Shown piece after piece: positions 54,420 through 64,000 of a stretch of 64,000 nt of DNA. Under the pieces are notes generated by a model. The model searched no databases. It saw only the letters and a program-made list of their open reading frames with translations, and was not told where the DNA came from. The stretch covers positions 547,719-611,718 of the forward strand of contig KL647325.1 in the NCBI GenBank assembly GCA_000727475.1, written 5' to 3'. Origin of the DNA: Sarcocystis neurona. Its lineage: Eukaryota > Apicomplexa > Conoidasida > Eucoccidiorida > Sarcocystidae. Both the position numbers and the translations under genes were made by a program. Each line of letters starts with the position of its first letter. The stretch's first letter is position 1.

Positions 54420-56157
54420 CTGGTCTGCTCCAACAGCAGCAGCATCCCTCTCTGCTCCGCCGCACAGCTCCGCCCGCTGCGTAGGGACTGCAGCGTGTCC
54501 TACTTTCCTCAGCCGCAGCAGCAGGAGCAGCAGCAGAGGTACGGAGTGCGCGCGACAGCAGTGCTGGGGGTGCTGAAGCCGGTATGGCCAGCAGCAACCG
54601 AAGCGAAGAAGCCGTTTTTTCCCTTGCTCTGCTCTGAAAAAAGTTCTGCGCATGCGTCTATGCGATCGTGAGTCCGAAAGTGTCGTGCGTCGACTTCTTC
54701 TCTCCCCTCTCGTCTAGAAAAGAAAGAAATGCTGCTAGCCCGGCCGAACGCGCCGCGTAAAGGATATTTCTAGGAAATGCGGCTGAAGAGAGTCCAGCCG
54801 TGTCTGCGTCCACACTAGTACATAGAGGAAGCACAGCCGCCTTCCCCTGCATCACAGACATGTGAATGCTCGACAACTTTGTCCCCGTTTTTCTACGTCT
54901 GTCTCCGCGCGCGCATACTGACACGCACACTTGTATACATACAATATATGTGTATATATATATATGTACTTCTGGCAATATATTACCGTTCACATAGATA
55001 TCTTGTTTTCGTAAGGAGGCGTGTCAAGCCCTCAGCGCTTTGTAGGGCTCGTTTTGTCTGTCTGCACGCGTGTGCAACGCCTACAAGCAAGCATAATCCG
55101 TTGTGTCCTCCTGCATGTCTTTTCGGCCACAAGACATATATATATCCCCAGACCGACGGGATTGACCTCTCTCTATAGGACGTATATACGCGTGAATGAA
55201 GACGCGAGGCTGCACACCGAGCCCCAGCTTTTTTTCCTCTGTTTCTATATTCGTGTAGCTATGTACTGGCTACTACTGTATGTGTGTATATGTGGAGCTA
55301 CACAGGGAGGTATCGCAGAAATACATAATGTCTAGACAAGTAAAGTAGACAAATATGTACGAGTGGTGACTTCGCGGTTCGGTTAAAATTGCCTACCCCA
55401 CAGAAGATCCACGCAAAGTGACAGGGCACTGCGTCTTTCCCGCTAGGTAGATAGATAGCGATAGATATAGCAATGTCTGTATAGATGTCTATGTGTGTAC
55501 TTCTTTGTCAAAGTCAATGTGTAAGTGCCTGGGCCTTATACGGATACCTCAGCATATATGCACATAAGCACGTGTGTGTATGTGTATATGCGTGTAGTCA
55601 ACATATCTGTATATATACAAATGCGTGTATCTGGGCGTATACCTGGGTGGTGTCAAAGGGCGTATTGAGGGGAACGACTGCCGGTGAAAACGTGTGGAGA
55701 ATGTACGGATATCTGTAGAAAACGTCGCTGAGGAAGTACCGGTTCCTCTTGCCGTCTGTGTCCATGTAACTGTATACGTATAGATATACATATATATGTA
55801 GGTGTACCTATAGATGCATCTAAACGTGTACGGAGATGCCTGAAACAGGAAGAAGGTAGTTTTGGCGGAGTAGTCGACTCGAGCTGCGTCTGTGGTATTG
55901 GTAGCCAACCGAAAGGCTTTTTGTTCGCTCCCTGGCAGTCTCGTCCATATATAGACTTTCCTCCTTCTCTACTACGAATTGACGTACATCTGCGTACGTG
56001 CATGCGCAGACGTGCGCGCGCGCACGTACCTTCGTCGACAGAGAAAAGCGCATACATACACACACGTGTCGACCAATGTAGTTCACGCACAATATATATA
56101 AACAAATCTATCTATATATATAACTGGGTATAAATAGAGAGGGAGAGAGATGACCTT
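54420..56157. other. Mostly non-coding stretch
   Basis: CAG/CTG patches end near 54600. The rest has TA and GATA tracts (54950-54965, 55445-55470, 56095-56130) and no supported gene. Confidence 0.4.
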
Positions 56158-56772
56158 GTGTGTGTCCCTGGCCTCTCGTGTGAAGCGTTGACTTTGTCGG
56201 AAGGCGGAGGAGACCATTTCTGCGGTGTACGTACACCCCGGAGACCCGAGGAGGACTCGGCAAAAGTTTGTGCGGCGCGCAGCTCTTTCTGTTCTGCGCA
56301 GATCTCTTTTGGGGTGTCTGTGTGCCTTCGCATGTATTTATCTCCGTCTGCGTGTGTGCGTGTGTCAATTTACGGAGAAATCCAAGAACTCCGTGTGTGT
56401 GTCGCGTTTTCGCCGGGGGATTTCTTGTTTCTGTATCCGGAAGAGGAAGCTGTCGACAGAGAAAGGAACTCCGAGACAGGGAAGTGTGCGGTGTACGTAC
56501 ACCACCTGAGCGCGCACCCACGCGTCCCTGTCTCGATAAAGCTCGTCCCTACGCGCGTCTCTCACGCAGGAGACACGCGGACCTACACACTCCTCCTGGG
56601 CTGCTGCGGCTGTATATCCACGCGTCCTTGTGCAGTACTCGTTTCTTCTCTGCCTTTTCTTCTTTGTTGTCCTGCGTATCACGGGAATTTTGACTTACCA
56701 CCACCCGCCATTTCACGCGTCTGTACGTCTGTCCAGTCTCTGACGTACACGCAAGAATTCGTTCCTGCGTAG
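56158..56772 (+). CDS. Doubtful 204-codon frame
   Basis: A plus frame with some protein-like stretches: GGGDHFCGVRTPRRPEEDSA, FSPGDFLFLYPEEEAVDRER and RVPVSIKLVPTRVSHAGDTR, ending TYTQEFVPA and TAG at 56772. It is Cys/Val-rich elsewhere. The 5' start is GTG-like, and the minus strand is open for 137 codons opposite. Two copies of a 14-bp palindrome (56224, 56490) lie inside it. Confidence 0.25.
   Translation: MCVPGLSCEALTLSEGGGDHFCGVRTPRRPEEDSAKVCAARSSFCSAQISFGVSVCLRMYLSPSACVRVSIYGEIQELRVCVAFSPGDFLFLYPEEEAVDRERNSETGKCAVYVHHLSAHPRVPVSIKLVPTRVSHAGDTRTYTLLLGCCGCISTRPCAVLVSSLPFLLCCPAYHGNFDLPPPAISRVCTSVQSLTYTQEFVPA
56224..56503. promoter_or_regulatory. Duplicated 14-bp perfect palindrome GGTGTACGTACACC
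   Basis: The same perfect palindrome occurs at 56224-56237 and 56490-56503, 266 bp apart, in the shared context TGCGGTGTACGTACACC. Identical self-complementary sites are what a dimeric DNA-binding protein would use, but no function can be assigned. GTACGTAC words are common in the surrounding microsatellite-like DNA, so chance duplication is possible. Confidence 0.3.
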
Positions 56773-57665
56773 ATGCATACAGAGACGAGACAGAGAGAGC
56801 GAGAGGAGGGGACACGTGCGTGTGTGTGTATATTTAGGGCCCTTCGTTTGTGGGGCCTTTTTAGCGATTCGTAGAAGTCCCGTTGTGTGTGTGACGTACT
56901 CGTTTTTTCGCCCGTGCGCGTTGCTGTCGTGGTGCGCGTTGGTCAACGGTCAGAGTTCCTCTTCCTGTGGCAGTACAACACGAGAAGAGAGGAGTCTGCC
57001 AGGGAAAACGGGGACATCTCCCCTGCGGCAGTTGCATGCGCATGCGCTCACACACACACGCAGGCACACAAAGCGCGTCAGGCAAGGAAAATGACTGGCT
57101 CGACAGGAGTAGATCTGCGTCCGACTGAGGGGAGGAGAGTATCGTCGTAGTAGGACGACGCGTGAGACGTGCGTCTCTTCGTAGAGACAAAGAGGCAGTA
57201 GGTAGTGGAGCCCAGACGAAGGAAAAGACACTGGTAGGTACCCGTAGACAGGTATGGTATCGCTCTGGACGCGCTGCATGCGCCCCCTTTGTGCTGACGT
57301 TCATGCAAGAAAGAGGACAGAAAGAGAGAAGCAGAGAAACGAGAGATCTGCAGACAAGAGCATTTGTCCCTCCTCGTAGTATATGTGTATGTGTGGACAC
57401 TAGCTCTAGACGGTCCATACGTACACACGCGGGTTTCTTATATGTGTATATATGCAGACGTATATCGTTGTCTGTGTGATACATGTGCATGCGTGTGCAA
57501 GGCGGTTGAGTAAGTCGCCATAAATAGGTAGTCCGGAGTAGGGGCTGCGCGTCTTTCCTAGCGCGGTGGAAACGTTTTTCAGTCTGCGACTCTTCCGCGG
57601 CGGTAACCTTCCGCTTCTTCTCAACAGGCGCGAGCGCCGCCCTGCTGCTGCTGTTGCTGCTCTCC
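56773..57665. other. Non-coding stretch
   Basis: Mixed sequence with CT/GT-rich segments and no supported gene. A plus-strand acceptor-like site (CTTCTTCTCAACAG) ends at about 57628, followed by a Leu-rich signal-peptide-like reading (ALLLLLLLSSVYTQQQ), which may mark an exon of a secreted protein. Confidence 0.3.
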
Positions 57666-57670
57666 TCGGT

Positions 57671-58010
57671 CTATACGCAGCAGCAGCTGCTGCCGCACTT
57701 CTGCTTCTCAGCAACACTCGCCGTTGCTTCTTCAGGAGACGGCTGCTGCTCTTGCAGCCTGCCAGCCAAGTTGGACGTCGCGCGCGCACGGCAGAGGCGT
57801 GGCTGCTGCTTCTTTTCCCTGCTGCTGCTGGAATCGGCAGCAGCCCCGGCCCATGAAGTGTGGGGTGGCGCCGGACCCTTTCTGCGGCACTGCACGCTGC
57901 TGTCTGTTTTTTCCGCTTCTTTCTTTTTGCTTCCCTTCCTCGAGGTGACTGTCGCACGTCCGAAAACGCCGACTCCGGTGAGGGCGTCAGCAGCAGCAGC
58001 AGTGTGAGTC
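57671..58010 (-). CDS. Putative Ser/Lys/Gln-rich exon, minus strand
   Basis: Of two open minus frames, one reads AAAADALTGVGVFGRATVTS, RKGSKKKEAEKTDSSVQCRR, AAADSSSSREKKQQPRLCRA and LQEQQPSPEEATASVAEKQK, ending near 57671. The other (57406-58047) is Arg-rich. The plus strand is also open and has a consensus donor (CTCCG|GTGAGG) at about 57977/57978. The strand is therefore uncertain; composition favours minus. No domain is recognised. Confidence 0.3.
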
Positions 58011-58141
58011 TGTCCGTCCTTCTCTGTCTTTCTTTCGTCCTTCCCACATATGTACGCGTGTTTGTATGAATCTGCGTACCGAAGCCCCCACGTGTGTAAG
58101 TCCACGTATTTGTGTCCGTGAGTATGTCTGTATGTGTACAC

Positions 58142-58836
58142 GTGTGTATATATCGGCTCGTTTTCTTCGTCTTACAACACCCGTTGCGGACTTCTTCCTA
58201 AGAGGCAACGTCCTGCGCATGTTCCTCTCAAACAAAAGAGCCCCCTTTTCCTTTTCGTCTTGCCACTGATTTTTTGCATTCACAGTTGTCCGCTTCCACC
58301 TGAACAGAGAAATACACACACACACACGTACTCCGTATATCCACACGTTAGCTTTTCCTGTGTACGCCTGCGTCCTGTCTATATACGTGTGTATATGTGG
58401 GTTGCCAACGAAGCCTTACACACGTTCATACGTGGAGGTGTATTATATGTGTCTACCTATATGTATCTCTGTAGTCAGCGGATTCTTACATATATATGTG
58501 GGTCTACCTGTATATACGTATCTCTGTTATTAGCGAGTTCGCATATATTTGTATGTACGTACATGTGTATGTGCGTGTAAGTGTACATATATATATATAT
58601 ATCTTCGGTGAAGAGGGTGGTGACAGCTGCATCTCTTCGTTCTTCTGTCGCGTATATTTAACGTGCTTGGTAAAGTGACGGCCTCTCTCGAGTTCAATTT
58701 CTATATATATGTGTGTGTGGGAGGGGACCGTGGATGAGGATCGCTAGCCGCACTCGCACATGTATATATATGTGCGTACGTAGGGTATGCATGCGCGCCT
58801 GCCGGCGTACGGCCTTTTTTTTCCTCTTTACGGAAG
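58142..58836. other. Non-coding stretch
   Basis: TA/GTATAT-rich sequence with (TA)n at 58588-58600. Frames are Tyr/Val/Cys-rich and not supported as genes. Confidence 0.4.
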
Positions 58837-59304
58837 AGAAGTTTTCATCGCGCGCCGCGTGGATGTGTGAACGACGACGTGGTAGAAGAAGTCGCACCTG
58901 ACGTGCTCGACACCGAAACAGCAGCATACCGAGACGCCGGGGCGCTGCAGTGCAGCAGCGACAGCAACAGCAGCAGCAGCACGTCGGACCGCAGCAGTGA
59001 CGTGCTGCCATCACCACCCGGCTTCGCAGCAGCAGCGGCCCCATCTACGACAGCAGCAGCTGCAGCAGCGGCTGCAACAGCAGCAGCACCGGGAAGGGCA
59101 GTGGGGTTGCAACAGCAGCAGCGGCGGCGACGGTGGCGTCCTGCGCTCTCGAACAGAGAAAGCAGAAGCGGCGGCGTCTCGTCTGTGTGTGTGTGTATGT
59201 GTGCGTTTGTGTATGTGGCAGCTAGCAGCAGTAACAGCTGGCAGCAGTGGCAGGAGGAGCGCGGAGAGTGTCACCGGCAGCAGCACCGCGGCGAGGATGC
59301 CTGA
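58837..59304 (+). CDS. Putative exon, Asp/Ser then Ala/Gln-rich protein
   Basis: A T-rich run (CCTTTTTTTTCCTCTTTACGGAAG) at about 58813-58836 makes a plausible acceptor. The frame then reads VNDDVVEEVAPDVLDTETAA, YRDAGALQCSSDSNSSSSTS and SDVLPSPPGFAAAAAPSTTA, a poly-Ala tract, GLQQQQRRRRWRPALSNRES and, after a GTGTGT stretch that may be a short intron, a Gln-rich end. There is no in-frame ATG, so it is not a first coding exon unless the start lies upstream. It has good protein-like complexity in residues 1-60. Confidence 0.4.
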   Translation, partial: RSFHRAPRGCVNDDVVEEVAPDVLDTETAAYRDAGALQCSSDSNSSSSTSDRSSDVLPSPPGFAAAAAPSTTAAAAAAAATAAAPGRAVGLQQQQRRRRWRPALSNRESRSGGVSSVCVCMCAFVYVAASSSNSWQQWQEERGECHRQQHRGEDA

Positions 59305-59368
59305 TTTGCTTTCATTCTCGACTGCCAGCATGTGTGTGCGTGTGCGTGCGTGAATGTTCGCCTTTTAA

Positions 59369-60561
59369 ATGTATGCGGCTTTTCTGTGCGCTGCATGCGG
59401 CCCGGAGGCGGTGGCGAGGAGTCCTGCTGCTTGCGCTGCGTGCTTGCAGCTGAGCAGGAGGAGGCTAGCTGCATTACTTCCTTTTCTTCTGCTGCTGCCC
59501 ATCCTGTCTTTCGAACAGTCGCCGCTGCTGCCTGAGGACTGGTGGGGAGGGCGCGGACGCGCGCAGGGTGACGCCTGCAGCCGCGGCAGCAGCTGCAGAA
59601 AAGTGGACAGGGAAGGGGAGGGCAGCTGCGGCTGGCACTGCTTTCGAAGAAGCAGTCGCAGCATCAGAGCTTCTTCAGCGCTGAAGAAAACGTCAGCCTG
59701 CTACGGGGGGGCCGCTGGTGCTGTCTGCTGCTGACGAGAATCAGTGTGGTAGAAAGGACGGTGGAGTAGGAGAAGGAGAGGAAGCGACGCTGGGTCGCTG
59801 CTGCTGCTGCTGCCGACACCACGCGTCTATGCCGTCTGGGCATCCACGACGAACACAGCAACAGCAGCAGCGCGGCCTCTTTTTTTGTCAGCGGGCGTAG
59901 CCTGTGTGCGTACGTGTACGAGAAGAAGAGCAGCAGCAGAGCGTCATGCAAGGCGCTGCCAGCCGCAAGGAACTGCCGACGGAGCTCGAACACAGAAGAT
60001 GCTGCATGCGCCCGCAGCAACAGCAGCAGTCGGTTGCCTAGGCGTGCCCATCTATGTTTGTGCGTTTGTCTCCAGATAATTTATAGGTGCAGGAAAGAAG
60101 AGGAGACGCGGGAGTAAGGGACCGCCGGCGCGGCGCGTAAAAGCTGCGGCAGCAGCAACAGCAGCGCGCCTCTGCCGTGAACAGAGTCGCCTCCAGCACC
60201 AGAAATTGTTGCATGCGATGTTTCGCAGCTGCTGCTAGCGTGAGGCGTTCCGCAAAGGAGAGAGACGGAGAGACGGAGACACCGAGGAGACGGGACGGAG
60301 AGGGATACAGCAAAGACAAAAGCAGGAGGAGTGTAGACGCCTGGTGGAGCAGCCACTTAAGGCAGAGGGGACAGGGACGTGCCACCAGCAGAGCGGGGGG
60401 CTGCTTGTCCGAACGGTAGCAGCAGGATCTCGAAGCTGCGGCGGCCTCGGGGTCCTCGTAGGAAGAGAAAGCGAGCAGCTGCTGCCTGCGTGCGTATGAT
60501 TAATCCTTGTGAGACACCTAGCAGCGGGGGGCCAGTGCGTCCCTCGAAGGAGAATTTTTAA
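59369..60561. other. CAG-rich stretch with ambiguous frames
   Basis: Plus and minus frames of about 100-120 codons are open throughout (for example 59369-59734 plus, ending SSRSIRASSALKKTSACYGG). No splice sites or start decide between them. A GAGACGGAGA tract lies at 60255-60310. This may be intron or untranslated sequence. Confidence 0.3.
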
Positions 60562-60870
60562 TCTGAGCAGCACACTGCATTGTGTGAAGCAGCAACAACA
60601 GCAACGGCAGCGGTAACAGCAGCAACAGGAGACACCGCGACGTCTTCTGTTTGTGGAGTAGGAGCAGCGTCGGCAGCAGGTAACAGAGAGGGCCTTCTCT
60701 GCGGAGATCCTGCGGCAAGTGAAAGCAGCCGGTGGACGGTGGAGAACATTTTTGCTGTGGGTGCTGGTGCGGCAGCAGCGAGGAAGCAGGTGCTTCTTGT
60801 GTGTGTTGAAGCCTGGTGGACAGCAGCAGCAGCAGACTTACCAGCAGGGAAGACAAGGGTCGTTGCGTGA
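60562..60870 (+). CDS. Putative exon, Ala/Thr-rich
   Basis: After a possible acceptor (TTTTTAATCTGAG) the plus frame reads ALCEAATTATAAVTAATGDT, ATSSVCGVGAASAAGNREGL and SSRWTVENIFAVGAGAAAAR to a TGA at 60870. A second plus frame (60719-61153) continues with GFAGNKTREQFTCPTRFPSD and Ala-rich sequence, stopping only ten bases before the kinase ATG. Because that spacing is too small for a separate gene, the whole stretch may instead be 5' untranslated leader or upstream exons of the kinase transcript. Confidence 0.25.
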   Translation, partial: SEQHTALCEAATTATAAVTAATGDTATSSVCGVGAASAAGNREGLLCGDPAASESSRWTVENIFAVGAGAAAARKQVLLVCVEAWWTAAAADLPAGKTRVVA

Positions 60871-61162
60871 AGTGCGCACTCCTGCTGGTTTTGCCGGGAA
60901 CAAGACGAGAGAGCAGTTCACCTGTCCGACGCGTTTCCCGTCCGATTCATCGGGGAGGGTTGCTGCTGCTGCTGTCTTGGCAGCAAAAGCAGCAGCTGCG
61001 CCCGCGAGGAAGAGTCGACTGGCTGCTTCTGCTGCAGTGCGGCTGCCTCTTTTTCCTCTTGAGCGCAGAAGCCAGGGAGTAGCTGCGCATGCGGCAGCAG
61101 CAGGCGCTGCAAGCGCACCCCTCGTGGACGTCCGTTCCCCCGCAGACTTGTAGAGAGAAACG

Positions 61163-64000
61163 ATGGCGCTGCCCGAAGTCAAGCGGTCGGTGATGCAGCA
61201 GCAGCAGCAGTCTGCGAGCACCAGCAGCTCGACGCAGCTGCAGGCTCTCAAGGATCTGAAGGTTGCAGGCGTGTGGAAAATTGGCAAGAAAATTGGATCC
61301 GGCTCTTTCGGAGATATATACAAAGGCAAGCCAGTTGCTGCTGCTGCTAGTGCTTCAGGAGAAGAAAGCGAGAGGAGGAGCAGAAAGACGACACATGAGC
61401 AAACAGTCCACACTTCTTCTTTTTGCTCTTCTCATAGTTGCTTCGCGTCCTTCGTGTGCCGCAGCTGCAGCAGCTCACGCCTGTATACTCGCTGCATTTT
61501 CCTCCGTCGTGCTGCCGTTTCCTCTTGCTCCTCCTGCTTCTTCGTCTTCCTGTCCACCTGGCCCCTGCTGCTGCTTCTTTCTGCCCCTAGAGAACTGCTC
61601 GCCCGTGCTGGTGCTTCTTCGTGTTGCATCTGCTGCTTCTGCCACCATCTGCCGCCGGCGCGGGTGCGTGTGTCTTATTCAAGACGACGACGTCGGGCTG
61701 CTGGTGCTGCTTCCTCGTCTCGTCCTTCCCGTCTTTATGAAGTCTGTTTGTTCGTAGCCTGCTGGCCCATCTCAATATACGGACACTTCCTACTAGGTGA
61801 CTGCGGGTTGATGTTTCCGCGGTCCCGTGCGCCGCCGGTCGGAGGATGGGTCTCTGACTTGTTTGCCTTTGCTGCTGCTTGGCCATTGCCCGTTCTTTCG
61901 TTTGAGCTTGCTGCTGCTGCGGCTTCTCGTACTCTTCGCGCGCAGCGCTGGTATTGGTTGGAGGACGTGCTGCGGGACGGGGCCTCGCGATCACAACGCT
62001 GTCTGCTGTGGCTGCTCTTCCTGCTGCGATCTTGCTGCTCTTTCTGCTGCGATCTTGCTTCGGTGTTGTTGTAGAGGCTTTCTCTTTTTTCTGCAGCTTC
62101 TTTTTTGCTCCTGCTGCTGCGGCCTGCTGTCGCTGTGACTGCGTGATTTGCTGCTGCTGCTTCTGGCGTGCCGCTTCTGACCGTGTTGCTGCCGCTGCTT
62201 TTTCGCTGCTGCTGCTTCTGCGACGTCTTCCTCCCTGTTTGTACTGCTGCTGTTTCAGTTGCTGGTCTCGTGATGGCTACGCGCCACATTTTGCTGTGTG
62301 TCTTCTTCCTCCACGTCTCCTCCTTCAGTTTCCTGCCAGCAAATTCTGCTCTCTCGTCTCTCCACTTCAATTCTATCTTCTCCTCCTCGTCCTTTTTCTG
62401 ACTTACTTTTCTCGCTTTTCTTCCCCTCTCCCCTCGGTCATGCATGTGGTCCGTGGCGGTTTTTCGGACTGCTGCTCCTGCTGTCGTTGCCTGCGTACTT
62501 CTCTGTCGTCTTCTCTCGCCGCTGCTCTCGCGCTCTCGCTGCTGCTGCCACTGGTGCTGCTGCTGTCTCTCTCGCCACTGCTGCTGCTCTCAGCTTCTCT
62601 CTGTCCCTCTGGCCCCTGGACAGCTCTCCTCCGTCTCTCTCTCTCTTTCTCTCGCCGCTGCTGCTGGTGCTGCTGCTCCAGCTCTCCTACACTCTCTCTG
62701 TCCCTTTCTCGCTACTCCGGGTGCTGCTCTCGGTGGTGCCGCTCTCACGCGTTTTCACACGCTCTCGTTGCAGCGGTGATGGTGCGCTGGGGGTGCTGCT
62801 GCTGTGGGGCGTGCAGCAACAAACGTCCAGACGGGGCAAGAAGTGGCCCTGAAGGTGGAGAGTATTCGAGCCAAGCATCTGCAGCTGCTGTACGAGTACC
62901 GGCTCCTGCGTCACCTGCAGGGCGGCGAGGGGATCGCGCAGGCCTACTGCTGCGAGTCCGAAGGAGACTACAACGTGATGGTCATGGAGCTGCTTGGCCC
63001 ATCTCTCGAAGATACTTTCAATCTTTGCAACCGCGTTTTCTCTCTTAAAACGATTCTTCTTCTTGCTGACCAGTTTGTACGTCTTTGTATAGCCCCAGCG
63101 CAGCAGCCGCTGCTCTCGTTTCTTCCGCAGAGCAGCCTCCTCCACACGCTGCTGCATTGCTGTACACTACACACACACATATTCTCTCGCTTTCTCGCGT
63201 GATGCAGTGACGTGTTTTTGCCTCCGCCTGCGTGCTGCTTTGCTTCTCTTTCAACGACCTTTCCCTCCTCGTCCTCGTTATCTGCTGTGTGTGCCTCTTT
63301 ATCGGCGCCTTGCTGCCAGCGTTGCCGCTTCCCGTACGCTGCTGCTCTTGTGCGCTTCCCGCTCGTGCTGCTCTCTCTCTTTCTGTCACGTTTGCCGAGG
63401 TCAGTCTGCCTCTTCCTTTTGCAGCGGAAAAAATTCGTTACATTCTTCAGTAGTCATGTCAAGGCGTATCCGAACGATCGCACACAATTCTCCATGTATC
63501 TCTACGGACGTGTATGCATATAGGTATGTACTGGCGTACATATATATATGTATATATATATATGTATGTATATGCTTATCTGTTCATATATGTACGTATA
63601 TCTGTATGTATGTCTGGGGGGATAGAGGTGGTTTGCGTGTGGCGCATAAGAGAGGAATATTTGGGACGACGAGTCGCGTCTGTGTGACTTGCATGCGCGA
63701 AGACTTTGCATGCGGTCCACATATATAAGTGTATATACGGCGGGGAATACTAGCTCAAGTGAGCCTGTGTGCATCTCTGGGCGGAGTGTTTGTTGGCTGC
63801 GTGTGTGCCTCCCCCGGGGTCGTTATCTCTTTGAGTCGTGGGTGTTCACGGGTGCTGCTGCCGCTGCTGCTGTCTTCTCTTCCTCTGTGCAGCTCCAGCG
63901 GGTGGAGTACATCCACAGCAGAAGTTTCATTCACCGAGATATTAAGCCAGACAACTTTCTTCTTGGCGGCGCGGATCGCCAGGATACTGTAGGTTTCACG
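61163..64000 (+). CDS. CK1: Casein kinase 1 (Ser/Thr protein kinase), 5' part, spliced, cut by window end
   Basis: Exons 61163-61325, 62817-63076 and 63893-63991 (or beyond). The ATG opens [16 protein letters not shown], an N-terminal extension of about 37 residues with a Gln/Ser run that human CK1-alpha lacks in this form. The kinase domain follows: IGSGSFGD glycine loop (44-51), VALK with catalytic Lys67, KHLQLLYE (74-81; most CK1s have KHPQLLYE or RHPQLLYE), [10 protein letters not shown] (111-120, the CK1 hinge and signature), [16 protein letters not shown] (138-153), HRDIKPDN (155-162, Asp157 catalytic). CK1 phosphorylates acidic or primed Ser/Thr sites and acts in nucleus and cytoplasm. 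DFG and the substrate-binding half lie past the window. A likely third donor (ACT|GTAGGT) is at 63991/63992. Intron 1 appears to be GC-AG, intron 2 GT-AG. Confidence 0.95.
61326..62816 (+). other. Kinase intron 1, GC-AG type, 1491 bp
   Basis: The donor is AAAG|GCAAGC and the acceptor GTGCAG|CAAC. This joins Lys54 to a split Ala55 codon and yields the expected Y-K-A-T-N-V-Q-T-G of CK1 proteins. No GT donor nearby keeps the kinase reading. The intron is CTG-rich, with a long C/T tract (about 62300-62750). Frames on both strands inside it, including a 236-codon Lys/Glu/Arg-rich one on minus (61735-62445, with ATG), follow from this composition. Confidence 0.8.
63077..63892 (+). other. Kinase intron 2, GT-AG, 816 bp
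   Basis: The donor is TTT|GTACGT at 63077 and the acceptor CTCTGTGCAG ends at 63892. It falls between Phe141 and Leu142 in phase 0. The intron contains (TA)n/(GTATA)n at about 63540-63605 and CT-rich sequence near both ends. Confidence 0.9.

Noticed and set aside
61954..63048. 364-codon plus frame overlapping kinase exon 2
   Set aside because: It is in a different frame from the kinase, is Leu/Cys-rich from intron 1, and runs through exon 2 out of phase.
63207..63728. 173-codon plus frame
   Set aside because: It lies inside kinase intron 2 and ends in TA-microsatellite Tyr/Ile repeats.
1..64000. Telomere-type (TTTAGGG) arrays, CRISPR-like arrays, transposase or reverse-transcriptase frames
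   Set aside because: These were looked for by eye on both strands; only isolated single motifs were seen and no array or diagnostic protein motif.

Overview
The window is nuclear DNA of an apicomplexan coccidian, most likely an Eimeria species. The basis is an intron-split casein kinase 1 gene of apicomplexan type at the right end, very abundant CAG/CTG trinucleotide repeats that read as long Ala, Gln and Ser runs, and many (TA)n and (CATA)n microsatellites. All three are known traits of Eimeria chromosomes, which alternate repeat-rich and repeat-poor segments. The species cannot be decided from this window. No rRNA, tRNA, CRISPR array, transposase, reverse transcriptase or telomere-type array was recognised.

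Layout. 1-7.0 kb is gene-poor and holds a minisatellite/microsatellite block, a polypyrimidine tract, a GAGACA-rich stretch and a decayed ~160-bp tandem array. 7.0-28.2 kb is CAG/CTG-rich, and the richer strand flips repeatedly. Its largest open frames are on the minus strand and encode Ala-rich (11.0-13.9 kb), Gln-rich (14.8-15.8, 18.0-20.7, 25.3-27.7 kb) and Ser/Ala-rich (21.2-22.9 kb) proteins. Two minus-strand frames run straight into canonical splice donors, so they are exons of longer genes. 28.2-31.1 kb has only short exon-like fragments. 31.1-48.9 kb almost lacks CAG repeats and has no convincing gene, but carries several tandem duplications. 49-54.6 kb is again CAG-rich with probable minus-strand exons. 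54.6-58.8 kb is mostly non-coding. 58.8-61.15 kb holds plus-strand Ala/Ser/Gln-rich exon-like frames leading to the casein kinase 1 gene (61,163 to the window end).

Only the kinase is a firm identification: residues 1-173, from the glycine loop through HRDIKPDN, are reconstructed across two introns, the first apparently of GC-AG type. The other coding calls rest on frame length, composition and splice signals. CAG-rich DNA is often open in several frames on both strands, so their confidences are low and their exon borders approximate. Many of these frames open with GTG or with no start, which for a eukaryote means an internal exon or an unknown 5' end.
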